This document shows, piece by piece, positions 1 through 5,959 of a stretch of DNA of 12,229 nt. The stretch's first letter is position 1. Each line of letters begins with the position of its first letter. The notes under the pieces were generated by a model. The model was not told where the DNA came from, did not search any database, and saw only the letters and a program-made list of their open reading frames with translations. The stretch is from Baffinella frigidus (taxonomy: Eukaryota; Cryptophyceae; Cryptomonadales; Baffinellaceae). The DNA lies in assembly GCA_026770585.1 (NCBI GenBank), contig MU646369.1, positions 694,169 to 706,397 on the forward strand, read 5' to 3'. The position numbers were made by a program, and so were the translations under genes.

Positions 1-70
1 ACCCCAAACCCCACACCCCAAACCCCACACCCCAAACCTCACACCCCAAACCCCAAACCCCACAGCCCAA
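1..70. repeat. Telomere-like heptamer array (CCCCAAA/CCCCACA type)
   Basis: Ten consecutive seven-base units keep perfect register from the first base: mostly ACCCCAA alternating with ACCCCAC, with single changes such as ACCTCAC and AGCCCAA. The unit differs by one base from the plant/algal telomere repeat CCCTAAA. The C-rich strand runs 5'->3' from the left edge, the orientation expected at a left chromosome end. The units are diverged, so an interstitial or subtelomeric array is more likely than an active telomere. It is followed directly by ACGGTAC and GCAGG, as is the array at 5674-5792. Confidence 0.85.
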
Positions 71-167
71 ACGGTACCGCAGGTTCAGATACGGGTTCTG
101 CCCCACGGGAGGCAGCGACGAAGCTCCCCCCCTCGACCCTGCCGTCCTCGCTGCAGGTATCACCCCT

Positions 168-251
168 CCACCAACCCTCACGGGAGGACCAAACCGTCAA
201 TTTCAGATTTTAGATTTACCCTTGATTTACCCTTGCAGAGACCCCGGATCT
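168..251 (+). repeat. 84-bp dispersed repeat unit, copy 1
   Basis: The unit begins CCACCAACCCTCACGGGAGG and ends CCCCGGATCT, with a duplicated TTACCCTTGAT-like stretch inside. A second direct copy of the same 84-bp length lies at 422-505 with a few substitutions, and its first 18 bases or so recur at 262-280. No coding potential is seen. The 71-167 stretch before it holds nothing I recognise. Confidence 0.8.
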
Positions 252-306
252 ACTACCCCTGAACCAACCCTCACGGGAGGTTTATTTCGATGCTGGCCTG
301 GTGCAT

Positions 307-383
307 GGTTTATGGTTTATGGTTTATGGTTTTTGATTTATGGTTTATGGTTGATGGTTGAGGGATTAGGGTTTAGGGTCTAG
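307..383 (+). repeat. In-register heptamer array grading from GGTTTAT to GGTTTAG
   Basis: Eleven seven-base units follow each other without a slip. The first are GGTTTAT (TTTATGG), the middle are variants such as GATTTAT, GGTTGAT and GGTTGAG, and the last are GGATTAG, GGTTTAG and GGTCTAG, i.e. TTTAGGG type. The G-rich strand is on top here, opposite to the array at 1-70. This is a diverged interstitial telomeric array. Confidence 0.8.
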
Positions 384-421
384 GGATTTTGCCAATCGAT
401 CGGAAACTCGTACAGTGCCGT

Positions 422-572
422 CCACCAACCCTCACGGGAGGACCAAACCGTCGATTTCAGATTGTAGATTTACCCTTGATGTACCCTTGTAGAGACCCCG
501 GATCTGGGGTCTCTGCAAGGGTAAATCGCAAGTCTAAAATCGATGATTTGGTCCAACCGGGAGGGTTGGTGG
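422..572. repeat. Inverted repeat built from the 84-bp unit
   Basis: The second direct copy of the 84-bp unit (422-505) is followed at once by a partial inverted copy (506-572). Arms 422-499 and 506-572 meet around AGAGACCCC/GGGGTCTCT with a 6-nt spacer. The right arm is about ten bases shorter because of internal deletions. The outer end is CCACCAACCCTC against GAGGGTTGGTGG. It would extrude as an imperfect hairpin. Frames read through it appear accidental. Confidence 0.75.
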
Positions 573-630
573 CTGCTAGGTCGCGTCCTCGTCCTGGCTT
601 CAACCCTCCCCTTCCACCAGCCCTCCCAAG

Positions 631-738
631 TGGCTCAAATAGTGCCCTTTCAGGTCTTTGATTTTACCTGGGATCGGGGCCACTTTTGGCCCCGATGTCA
701 AGGTAAACCGAAAATGTTCCAGAGCACTGTTTGAGCCA
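631..738. mobile_element. 108-bp foldback/MITE-like element (TGGCTCAAA ends)
   Basis: Terminal inverted repeats begin TGGCTCAAATAGTGC and end GCACTGTTTGAGCCA. Weaker pairing continues inwards to a perfect inner hairpin at 673-696: ATCGGGGCCA and its complement around a CTTT loop. Only one copy is seen in the window. No clean target-site duplication is visible, so the ends are approximate. No transposase is encoded. Confidence 0.65.
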
Positions 739-770
739 CCTCCAAGGGCTAGTGGTTGTCATCATGTGAA

Positions 771-918
771 AAGCTAATGCCAGCGAGGTACTTAGAGCCT
801 TCGGATTGCCTACGGTAGGAGCCCCCCTCCTACGACTTCTAAAGACCTTTTTGTTTTAAACGTCGTAGGAGGAGAGGGGGTTCCTACCGTAGGCTAAGGG
901 GTCCGCTGGCGTTAGCTT
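771..918. mobile_element. 148-bp foldback/MITE-like element (AAGCTAATGCCAGCG ends)
   Basis: The 15-bp ends AAGCTAATGCCAGCG and CGCTGGCGTTAGCTT are inverted repeats with one mismatch. Inside, CCTACGGTAGGAG and CTCCTACGAC pair with GTCGTAGGAGG and CCTACCGTAGG, leaving an A/T-rich loop near 840-870. It carries the CCTACGGTAGG core motif seen in several other families here. There is a single copy and no clear target duplication. Confidence 0.7.
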
Positions 919-1031
919 GTGGCATGAGGACAGGCCCGTGGCTACAAGTGACTTATAGCCCCGTTAGTTTTATTATTTGTACCAGAACGAGCCACTTTAC
1001 GAATCTAACACCAGATCCAGGTACTATGAAA
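919..1031. other. Unassigned spacer
   Basis: This short stretch between the hairpin element and duplicated block A shows no convincing open frame, tandem repeat or inverted repeat. Confidence 0.4.
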
Positions 1032-1066
1032 CCGGTGTGCTCGCGGGGAGGCACATGACCTGTTTC

Positions 1067-1203
1067 ATCTCCACAGAAGTAATAATTAATCGCTTTCGGC
1101 GCAACGAAATTTACTACACAAATGCTTTACTATTACGTTTATGAGCAAATCGTGTCGTAATTTTCGTTGCCCAAAAGCAATTAATTAATGCTGGTATGGA
1201 GAT
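1067..1203 (+). mobile_element. 137-bp MITE, copy 1 (ATCTCCAC…GGAGAT ends)
   Basis: This hairpin element begins ATCTCCACAGAAG and ends TATGGAGAT. Long subterminal inverted arms include AATTAATCGCTTTCGG and CCAAAAGCAATTAATTAAT, then CAACGAAATTTACTACAC pairing with a GTGTCGTAATTTTCGTTG-like arm. Copies 2 (3811-3947) and 3 (7858-7994, reverse) are exactly the same length. A/T-rich arms, no coding capacity and conserved length define a non-autonomous DNA transposon family. Confidence 0.9.
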
Positions 1204-1286
1204 TATCTTGTTCGCTACCTCTCGACTCTTGAGCGCGTGTCTTCGCTCCCGAGGTTCGGCACACTACGTACCCTACAGTAGGCCTA

Positions 1287-1387
1287 TCCCTTAAGTGGCG
1301 AGTAGGCTCATACGCCCTACGGTAGGGCCCTAGGACCTGCCTAGGACTTCTTGGCAGTCAAATTTGACTGCCTCGCCACTTAAGGGG
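1287..1387 (+). mobile_element. 101-bp TA-flanked MITE, copy 1 (TCCCTTAAGTGGC ends)
   Basis: Inverted ends TCCCTTAAGTGGCGAG and CTCGCCACTTAAGGGG enclose the core ACGCCCTACGGTAGGGCCC, CTAGGACCTGCCTAGGAC and an inner TCAAATTTGA hairpin. TA lies directly outside both ends (1285-1286 and 1388-1389). Two more 101-bp copies are nested at 11666-11873. Block B lacks the element at the matching point (CAGTAGGCCTGTACCCAAGG). This fits a non-autonomous element with TA targets, as in Tc1/mariner-type families. Confidence 0.85.
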
Positions 1388-1410
1388 TACTCAAGGCCGC
1401 CGTCATCGTG

Positions 1411-2288
1411 CCAGGTTCTGTGGCTAGGCCACGCCAGGTCATAAGTTCCTTTTTCACACACACTCGTTCGCGCTGAAAGTGTGTAGATGGCTTATCGGGG
1501 TACAGATTTTTAAAACTCCGGCGGCAAACAGCTCCAATTCCCAACACTTTTGGCGTGTTGCTTGGGTAGAATCAACTTTACTTCTAGACCGTGTAGTAAA
1601 ATATAAAAAAACGTTCACATTTCGACTTGTGACCTGGCTTGGGGTTACCACGCAAGGTTCTTTGGAGTGGTCCGCTCTATCCAACCGATCGCATCATTGT
1701 TATCAGGAGCAGACGTGTACTAGTTCTGCCTGCGCAGACCAGGGCCATAGAATGAGTTACACTTGCCCTTTCGTGCTGGGTGTCTGCGCTAAGTGTAACC
1801 TAAGGAGGTTTTGGTTGGTCTGGCACTGTTGACTACCAATCACAACCACGCACGGTGCTGCTCCCTGTTGTGCCACACACCAAGTCGGTCTCGCCGGAGC
1901 CTTGAGATAAATGTATTCTGCTCTTAACGTCTTCCGGGCGTCAGGACCGCCTCTTCGGCGCGAGTGGGTGTCTTCGTTCGTGGCCGCACACCCCGCGCAT
2001 GCCGCCGCCGCCGCGGCCGCCCCGCAGCGCGACGCCACGCATGGTCTAGCCCCGTCACCTAACAGGCCAGTCGCCTAACAGATTGGAGCTATTGGTGCTT
2101 TAATGAACGGCATGCAGCAGCACGCACGTTTCTTGGTCCGGTGGACCAAAACGCCGATTCCAATACAGTTTTTGGCTCGGCGTTGGAGCCGTTTCATACT
2201 TTTAGGGGTTTGAATACCGTCGCCACAGGTACAGGGGCGGCAGCGCTGACGGGGGGCCACACGAGAACGCTAGAGGGGCCTATTCAAA
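1411..2288. other. Unassigned stretch with a weak open frame
   Basis: The longest open frame here is 1479-1832 on the plus strand (117 codons, no ATG at its 5' end). Its product has several Cys residues near the C-terminus (CTSSACAD…CPFVLGVCAKC) but matches no family I know and could be chance. A 9-bp hairpin (GTTACACTT at 1756-1764, AAGTGTAAC at 1791-1799) sits inside it. At 1998-2030 a GC-rich GCC run would encode Ala. Around 2131-2187, small hairpins include TTGGTCC/GGACCAA. No gene can be supported. Confidence 0.3.
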
Positions 2289-2532
2289 AGTGAGTTGTAA
2301 CATTTGTGTAGTAACTTTCGTGAGATTGGTCACGTAACTCTGCGAAATTAGCACAGTCACGAGGTTGGAACACCCTATCCTGGTACAAATATTTACAACC
2401 CCACATGTAAATAGGATCCTCCAGCATTCTCGAGGGGGGAGGACCGGGAGGAGGAGGCGGCGCCATTGTTTTTGGTTACAGACAACGAAATTTACCACAC
2501 AGTTGGGGCATGCTAGTAACAGTAAAGCGTGG
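2289..2532. repeat. Weak, diverged inverted repeat
   Basis: GTGTAGTAACTTTCG near 2304 is an imperfect inverse of CGAAATTTACCACAC near 2487. Both resemble the inner arm of the 137-bp MITE family (CGAAATTTACTACAC). This may be a decayed relative about 200 bp long with an unrelated middle, including a purine-rich GAGGGGGGAGG-type stretch near 2430-2460. The evidence is similarity over about 15 bases on each side only. Confidence 0.3.
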
Positions 2533-2751
2533 GTGTCGTGATTTTGGTCCGCACGGTGTTCATAGGCTAACGGCCTGAAAATGGGGTAGTTAGGCATACG
2601 GCATTGCCTAGGACCTCCTACCGTAGGCCGAGGGATCCTAGGACCAAAAAAGTCTCGGCCTACGGTAGGAGGTCCTAGGCAATGCCGTAGGCCTAACTAC
2701 CCCATTTTCAGGCCGTTACCCTATTAGTGTGTCGTAATTTGGTCCGCACGG
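2533..2751. repeat. Direct repeats flanking a hairpin element
   Basis: GTGTCGTGATTTTGGTCCGC… at 2533-2556 and GTGTCGTAATTTGGTCCGC… at 2729-2751 match over 23-24 bases, both ending GCACGG, apart from one substitution and one indel. The hairpin element lies between them. This is too long for the element's TA target duplication. It suggests a local duplication, or insertion into an already repeated site. Confidence 0.7.
2565..2721. mobile_element. 157-bp TA-flanked hairpin MITE (GG(G/C)TAACGnCCTGAAAA family)
   Basis: Arms of about 67 nt (2565-2631 and 2655-2721) are near-perfect inverted repeats separated by a 23-nt loop. The ends are GGCTAACGGCCTGAAAATGG and its inverse ending CCGTTACCC. TA lies outside each end (2563-2564, 2722-2723). 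The arms contain TTGCCTAGGACC and CCTACCGTAGG core motifs. A full relative lies at 6122-6282 and a half copy at 5880-5959. A transcript through it would form a long double-stranded stem. Confidence 0.9.
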
Positions 2752-3125
2752 ATGCAGGGGCGGATGAGATCGGGGGGGAGGCGGGAGGGGAGCGTGTGGA
2801 AGAGGCGGGGCGCGCTCTGTCGCTTGCCAAGGCGTGTGACGCCCTGCTCGAGGTCTACCGCCGAAGATAAGGGTGTATACGCTATTTTAGGCATATAATG
2901 ATGCTATCTTACGCCTTTTTATGTGGACAGATTCTGGTATGTTCCGAGATGAGATTCACGACGCCTCTGGGGTGTAGGTTGAGGGTCACTGTCAGACTAT
3001 TCTCAGGTTCACTGTCAGACTATTCTGCTCCAGGTCTACCGCTGCCTCTCGGGTCCTGACCCACAAACCCTAAATCCTCATTCCTACACCCCAACTCCAA
3101 CTCCACTCTCAGAATCAAAACCTAG
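2752..3125. repeat. Gene-free stretch with a small dispersed repeat
   Basis: No gene is seen. GGTCACTGTCAGACTATTCT at about 2984 recurs at about 3008 as GTTCACTGTCAGACTATTCT, and more diverged at 3221-3239 (GTTCACCGTCACACTATTC). CTGCTC(C/G)AGGTCTACCGC occurs at about 2843 and 3027. The 2760-2820 part is purine-rich (GGGGGGGAGGCGGG type). From about 3061 the sequence grades into the heptamer array that follows. Confidence 0.55.
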
Positions 3126-3202
3126 ACCCTGAACCCGGCACCCTAAACCCTCAACCGTAAACCTCAAACCCGTAACCCGACACCCTAGACCCCAACCCCC
3201 AA
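3126..3202. repeat. Degenerate telomere-like heptamer array
   Basis: Eleven seven-base units stay in register: ACCCTGA, ACCCGGC, ACCCTAA, ACCCTCA, ACCGTAA, ACCTCAA, ACCCGTA, ACCCGAC, ACCCTAG, ACCCCAA, CCCCCAA. Only a minority equal CCCTAAA exactly, but the absence of indels shows decay of a telomeric array by substitution. Less regular CCCTAAA-like words precede it from about 3063. Confidence 0.75.
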
Positions 3203-3362
3203 CTCCAAAGTAGGATTGAGGTTCACCGTCACACTATTCCCAACTTGACGTGCTGGGAGTGCGGTACAAATCCGTCAACTTTGGAACTTTGGGGCGGAAA
3301 AGGCCCCGGGTGCACCACGTTTCTGAGCCCAAACAGACTGAGAGCGCGCGTAGGCGCTCGTC

Positions 3363-3456
3363 GAGTTGACTTTTGGTGAAAGGTCCGTAGACCACTGTGT
3401 GGACCCTGCACCCCAACCACACAGTGGACCACGGACCTTTCATCAAAAGTCAACTC
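3363..3456. repeat. Inverted repeat with 40-nt arms
   Basis: Left arm 3363-3402 (GAGTTGACTTTTGGTGAAAG…) and right arm 3417-3456 (…CTTTCATCAAAAGTCAACTC) pair with two or three mismatches around a 14-nt spacer. CCACTGTGTGG/CCACACAGTGG lies next to the spacer. A half copy lies at 3526-3569. This may be a foldback element, with target duplication not evident. Confidence 0.75.
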
Positions 3457-3486
3457 ACCCTGCGGACAGTCAACTTGACGGATTTT

Positions 3487-3504
3487 GACCTGGGATGAGT
3501 GGCG
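3487..3504 (+). repeat. 18-bp word with inverted copy at 4728-4745
   Basis: GACCTGGGATGAGTGGCG here is the exact reverse complement of CGCCACTCATCCCAGGTC at 4728-4745. GCGCGCG-type sequence lies nearby at both sites. It is probably a remnant of a longer dispersed repeat. Confidence 0.6.
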
Positions 3505-3525
3505 CGCGTCCGCTGGACCCTGCTC

Positions 3526-3569
3526 GAGTTGACTTTTGATGAAAGGTCCGTAGTCCACTGTGTGGTTGG
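3526..3569 (+). repeat. Half copy of the 3363-3456 inverted repeat
   Basis: GAGTTGACTTTTGATGAAAG…CCACTGTGTGGTTGGG matches the reverse complement of the right arm (3413-3456) better than the left arm. It shares the GATGAAAG reading and extends into the spacer side (TTGGG). It ends close to where duplicated block B begins. Confidence 0.7.
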
Positions 3570-3628
3570 GAATGCGCCTCCGGTGTGCTCCCGGGGAGGC
3601 TCATGGCCTCTTTTATCTCCACAAAAGT

Positions 3629-3810
3629 TACGCACCGGTCTCGGTAGACCGGTGCGCGTCTTCTTTATCACTCTCCTAACTCTGCATCATCGCTCTCAGC
3701 CTAGCAATCCTTCTGCTGTATCATTCTCAGTCTCAGCCTAGCAATGAACATTTTGAAAATCTGCTTCCTCACTCCCAATCTATCAATCCGTCTTCTGCGT
3801 CATCACTCTC
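3629..3810. repeat. 182-nt insert between 14-bp direct repeats
   Basis: ATCTCCACAAAAGT occurs at 3615-3628 and again at 3811-3824, where block A has it once. The intervening 182 nt starts with a perfect 11-bp hairpin at 3631-3656 (CGCACCGGTCT, loop CGGT). It continues as pyrimidine-rich, degenerate repeats of a CCTAGCAATCCTTCTGC…TCATCACTCTC kind, about 30-45 nt long. The 14-bp duplication could be a target duplication or the mark of a partial tandem copy of the MITE end. Confidence 0.55.
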
Positions 3811-3947
3811 ATCTCCACAAAAGTACTAATTAATCGCTTTCGGCGCAACGAAATTTACTACACAAATGCTTTACTATTACTTTTATGAGCAAATCGAGTC
3901 GTAATTTTTGTTGCCCAAAAGCAATTAATTAATACGTGTATGGAGAT
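3811..3947 (+). mobile_element. 137-bp MITE, copy 2
   Basis: This is nearly identical to copy 1 (1067-1203), with the same length, orientation and right flank (TATCTTGTTCGC). It differs at a handful of positions (for example ACTAATTAAT for AATAATTAAT near the left end). It lies in the corresponding place of block B, so it was probably copied with the block, not inserted independently. Confidence 0.9.
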
Positions 3948-4013
3948 TATCTTGTTCGCTACCTCTCGACTCTTGAGCGCGTGTCTTCGCTCCCGAGGTT
4001 CGGCACACTACTT

Positions 4014-4163
4014 TTATCTCAGAAGAGGGATTCTAAAAATCGTTTTCTTAAGTCAATTCCCCTTCAAATATATCAACTTATGCGTAAAGAAAAGAACAAG
4101 TTGACGAATTTGTACCGAAATTGACTTAAGAAAACGAATTTTAGAATCCCTTTTCTGAGATAA
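4014..4163 (+). mobile_element. 150-bp MITE, copy 1, with ACTT target duplication
   Basis: The element begins TTATCTCAGAAGAGGG and ends CCCTTTTCTGAGATAA. Long inverted arms include CGTTTTCTTAAGTCAATTCC and its complement, around an A/T-rich loop. ACTT lies directly outside both ends (4010-4013, 4164-4167). Block A has an uninterrupted CACACTACGTACCC at the matching site. The copy at 7526-7675 is also exactly 150 bp. No protein is encoded. Confidence 0.9.
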
Positions 4164-4221
4164 ACTTGTAGACCCTACAGTAGGCCTGTACCCAAGGCCC
4201 TATGGCGGTCTGCCGTCCTAA

Positions 4222-4286
4222 TGGAGAGGCAGGACCCTGCTCGAGGTGGGTCCTCAGCAGGACCCTACTCGAGGTGTGCCTCTCCA
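4222..4286. repeat. Inverted repeat enclosing a 28-bp tandem pair
   Basis: TGGAGAGGCA (4222-4231) pairs with TGCCTCTCCA (4277-4286). Between them AGGACCCTGCTCGAGG and AGGACCCTACTCGAGG start 28 bases apart. CCCTGCTCGAG also occurs near 2842 and 3518, so this word is dispersed. Confidence 0.55.
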
Positions 4287-5064
4287 GACCCTCCTTGCAA
4301 GAATATTCCTTCTGGAAATTTCAAGTATCTGGCTGCTCTCTCTAGGGTGTCTGGTTACTCTCTCTAGGTACTGCGCAGACTCAGTCTCGGTGGGGGTGCA
4401 TGGCGGCCGTGTTGGTAGTGGTAACGGTCTCCCTCGTGAAATTGAATCCCGGTGAATGCCGTTTCCCCCCATACAAGGCCTTCACGGAAGGGAATCCATG
4501 GCGGCGACGTTTCGATCAGTAATGAACACACCTTTCTCACTCTGGACGCCTCACGTCTATGGTCCGACGTCATAAGTTCAATCAAAGTCTCTTCCAGGGC
4601 AGCCTCGATGAGACGCAACGCATGCCGGTCGCCCCGCTCACCCTCCAGCCGCCCAACCCTCCACCCCAAATCCCGAAACCTGAAACCTACACCCCATCAG
4701 GCTGGCGCGCGCTTTGAGGCAGACGAGCGCCACTCATCCCAGGTCTTGTAACTCCACCTCCTACTGGGCACCGAGAAAATGATAGAACGAAGTCATCCCG
4801 GGTCTGTCCCTCTCAGTCGGTAGAAGTTGGAGTATCTCATTTACGCGGGCAGAGGTAGGGTACGGTGGGGACCTGGCACCAGAATCAGAAATACCCAACT
4901 CACAAAACCGTCAACACTATCCCCTGGGCCCTGGAAGCCAGCATCTGGACGCTGGGCGCGCGCACGACTGGTGTCCTAACAAGCCTCCGGCGGCCCCTGC
5001 GGGGGGCCTGCTGCACTAATCAAATGCGACCCGAATCCCGGTCGACCCCTGCGAGGGGCTTCCC
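4287..5064. other. Unassigned stretch
   Basis: No recognisable gene is present. Open frames of 99-101 codons on both strands between 4364 and 4751 overlap each other and run through a short telomere-like patch (CCACCCCAAATCCCGAAACC, about 4660), so I treat them as accidental. TCTGGCTGCTCTCTCTAGG is repeated at 22-nt spacing (4328 and 4350). An 18-bp inverted match to 3487-3504 lies at 4728-4745. GC-rich GGCGGCCCCTGCGGGGGGCC at about 4989 is hairpin-prone. Confidence 0.35.
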
Positions 5065-5068
5065 GGGC

Positions 5069-5143
5069 GTCAGGTCCCTCCCCGATGCGTGAAACGAATG
5101 CACGTCGGAGGGGGACCTGACCAGCCTCCTACTATGTAGGAGG
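5069..5143. repeat. Two adjacent hairpins
   Basis: GTCAGGTCCCTCCCCGATGC (5069 onward) pairs with the stretch ending GGGGGACCTGAC at 5121, with one or two bulges. Immediately after it, CCTCCTAC TAT GTAGGAGG (5125-5143) is a perfect 8-bp stem with a 3-nt loop. Their function is unknown; no coding gene adjoins that would make a terminator reading sensible. Confidence 0.6.
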
Positions 5144-5320
5144 TGGCGTTAGGATCCATCCGGGAAATGCTCGTATGAGCGGCCGACACGGGGTACAGTA
5201 GTGGCACAATGCGTCGAGCATGTGCGGCGCTGACGCTGGTTGTTTGGCAATAACCTATCAATCTCTCTGTCCCTCTCACTTGCCCGAGGCCGCCGCATCC
5301 CAAGCCATTCCTGAGGCGGG

Positions 5321-5596
5321 CCATCTGTCCCGAGGCGGGCCTATCTTACACCATTTCTGCGGCTGGCCATCTGTCCCGAGGCGGGCCTATCTTACACCAT
5401 TTCTGGGGCGGGCCATCTGTCCCGAGGCGGGCCTATCTTACACCATTTCTGCGGCTGGCCATCTGTCCCGAGGCGGGCCTATCTTACACCACTTCTGAGG
5501 CTGGCCATCTGTCCCGAGGCGGGCCTGTCTTACACCATTCCTGAGGCTGACCATCTGTCCCGAGGCGGGCCTATCTTACACCATTTCTGAGGCGGG
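5321..5596 (+). repeat. 46-bp tandem repeat, six units
   Basis: Units start at 5321, 5367, 5413, 5459, 5505 and 5551, each CCATCTGTCCCGAGGCGGGC… CTATCTTACACCATTTCTG… with few substitutions and no indels. A partial unit (CCATTCCTGAGGCGGG) precedes it and a partial one follows. The unit length is not a multiple of three, so the open frame through it cycles through three readings and is probably not a real protein. The unit contains CCCGAGGCGGG, a short imperfect palindrome. Confidence 0.95.
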
Positions 5597-5673
5597 CCAC
5601 GCAGCTGCGCTCCTTGCTCTGACCACGCCAGGTCACTCGCTTGCCTGAATTTGCGAACCGTGTCTGCCTCTAA

Positions 5674-5792
5674 ACCCTAAACCCCAAACCCTAAACCCCA
5701 AACCCCACACCCCAAACCCCAAACCCCAAACCCCAACCCCCGAACCCCAAACCCCAAACCCCAAACCCCAAACCCCAAACCCCAAACCCCGA
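5674..5792. repeat. Interstitial telomere-like array, 17 heptamers
   Basis: Seventeen seven-base units lie without a slip: ACCCTAA and ACCCCAA at first, then almost only ACCCCAA, with one ACCCCAC, one CCCCCGA and a final ACCCCGA. It passes directly into AACGGTAC…GCAGG, as the array at 1-70 does, so array and flank belong to one dispersed unit. It is the best preserved telomere-like tract in the window and is far from any end. Confidence 0.9.
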
Positions 5793-5835
5793 AACGGTAC
5801 GCGCAGGCGCGAGGGCTAGTGGCGAGCCGGCGCGG

Positions 5836-5959
5836 CTCCCTGCTGGCCGTGCAGGCCTTCGCGACAGCCTACTCTAGTAGGGTAACGTCCTGAAAACCGG
5901 GTAGTTAGGCCTACGGTATTGCCTACGGTAGGCCGTAGTGCTCCTAGGACCCAATGTTT
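5836..5959 (+). repeat. 124-bp tandem duplication, unit 1 (empty site)
   Basis: CTCCCTGCTGGCCGTGCAGG… to …GACCCAATGTTT is followed directly by a second copy (5960-6201). Unit 1 lacks the 116-bp transposon of unit 2 and has a single TA (5870-5871) at that site. It ends inside the left arm of the GG(G/C)TAACG hairpin family. Confidence 0.92.
5880..5959 (+). mobile_element. Left half of a GGGTAACG hairpin MITE
   Basis: GGTAACGTCCTGAAAACCGG onward is the left arm of the element complete at 6122-6282. It stops at CCAATGTTT, where the duplicated unit ends. No right arm follows. The truncation comes from the duplication breakpoint, not from decay. Confidence 0.85.

Larger units (their letters stand above)
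1032..1410. repeat. Duplicated block A
   Basis: The block shares a common order with 3580-4218: CCGGTGTGCTC…GGGGAGGC…, then a 137-bp MITE, then a 64-bp stretch (1204-1267 against 3948-4011) that is essentially identical, then CCCTACAGTAGGCCT, then CAAGGCC. The copies differ by insertions. A carries the 101-bp MITE after CAGTAGGCC, where B reads through. B carries a 150-bp MITE after CACACTACTT and an extra 182-nt stretch at 3629-3810. Each block therefore shows the other's pre-insertion state. Confidence 0.8.
3580..4218. repeat. Duplicated block B
   Basis: This is the second copy of the block at 1032-1410. Its core order matches block A: CGGTGTGCTC, GGGGAGGC, 137-bp MITE, the 64-bp stretch, CCCTACAGTAGGCC, CAAGGCC. 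It is longer because it holds a 182-nt segment (3629-3810) and the 150-bp MITE (4014-4163), while it lacks block A's 101-bp MITE. Confidence 0.8.

Noticed and set aside
1-70. True chromosome end
   Set aside because: Orientation fits a left telomere, but units are diverged and the same array-plus-flank occurs internally at 5674-5812.
1757-2038. Minus-strand frame with a poly-Ala stretch
   Set aside because: The Ala run comes from a GCC/GGC simple repeat at 1998-2030, and the rest has no family resemblance.
4364-4751. Overlapping 99-101 codon frames on both strands
   Set aside because: No recognisable domain. Frames cross a telomere-like patch and dispersed repeat words, and mutual overlap on opposite strands suggests chance.
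5220-5498. 92-codon frame through the 46-bp repeats
   Set aside because: A 46-bp period cycles through all three frames, and the peptide simply reads each in turn.
5321-5596. Possible CRISPR array
   Set aside because: Units are contiguous and homogeneous with no variable spacers, and the rest of the window is eukaryotic in character.
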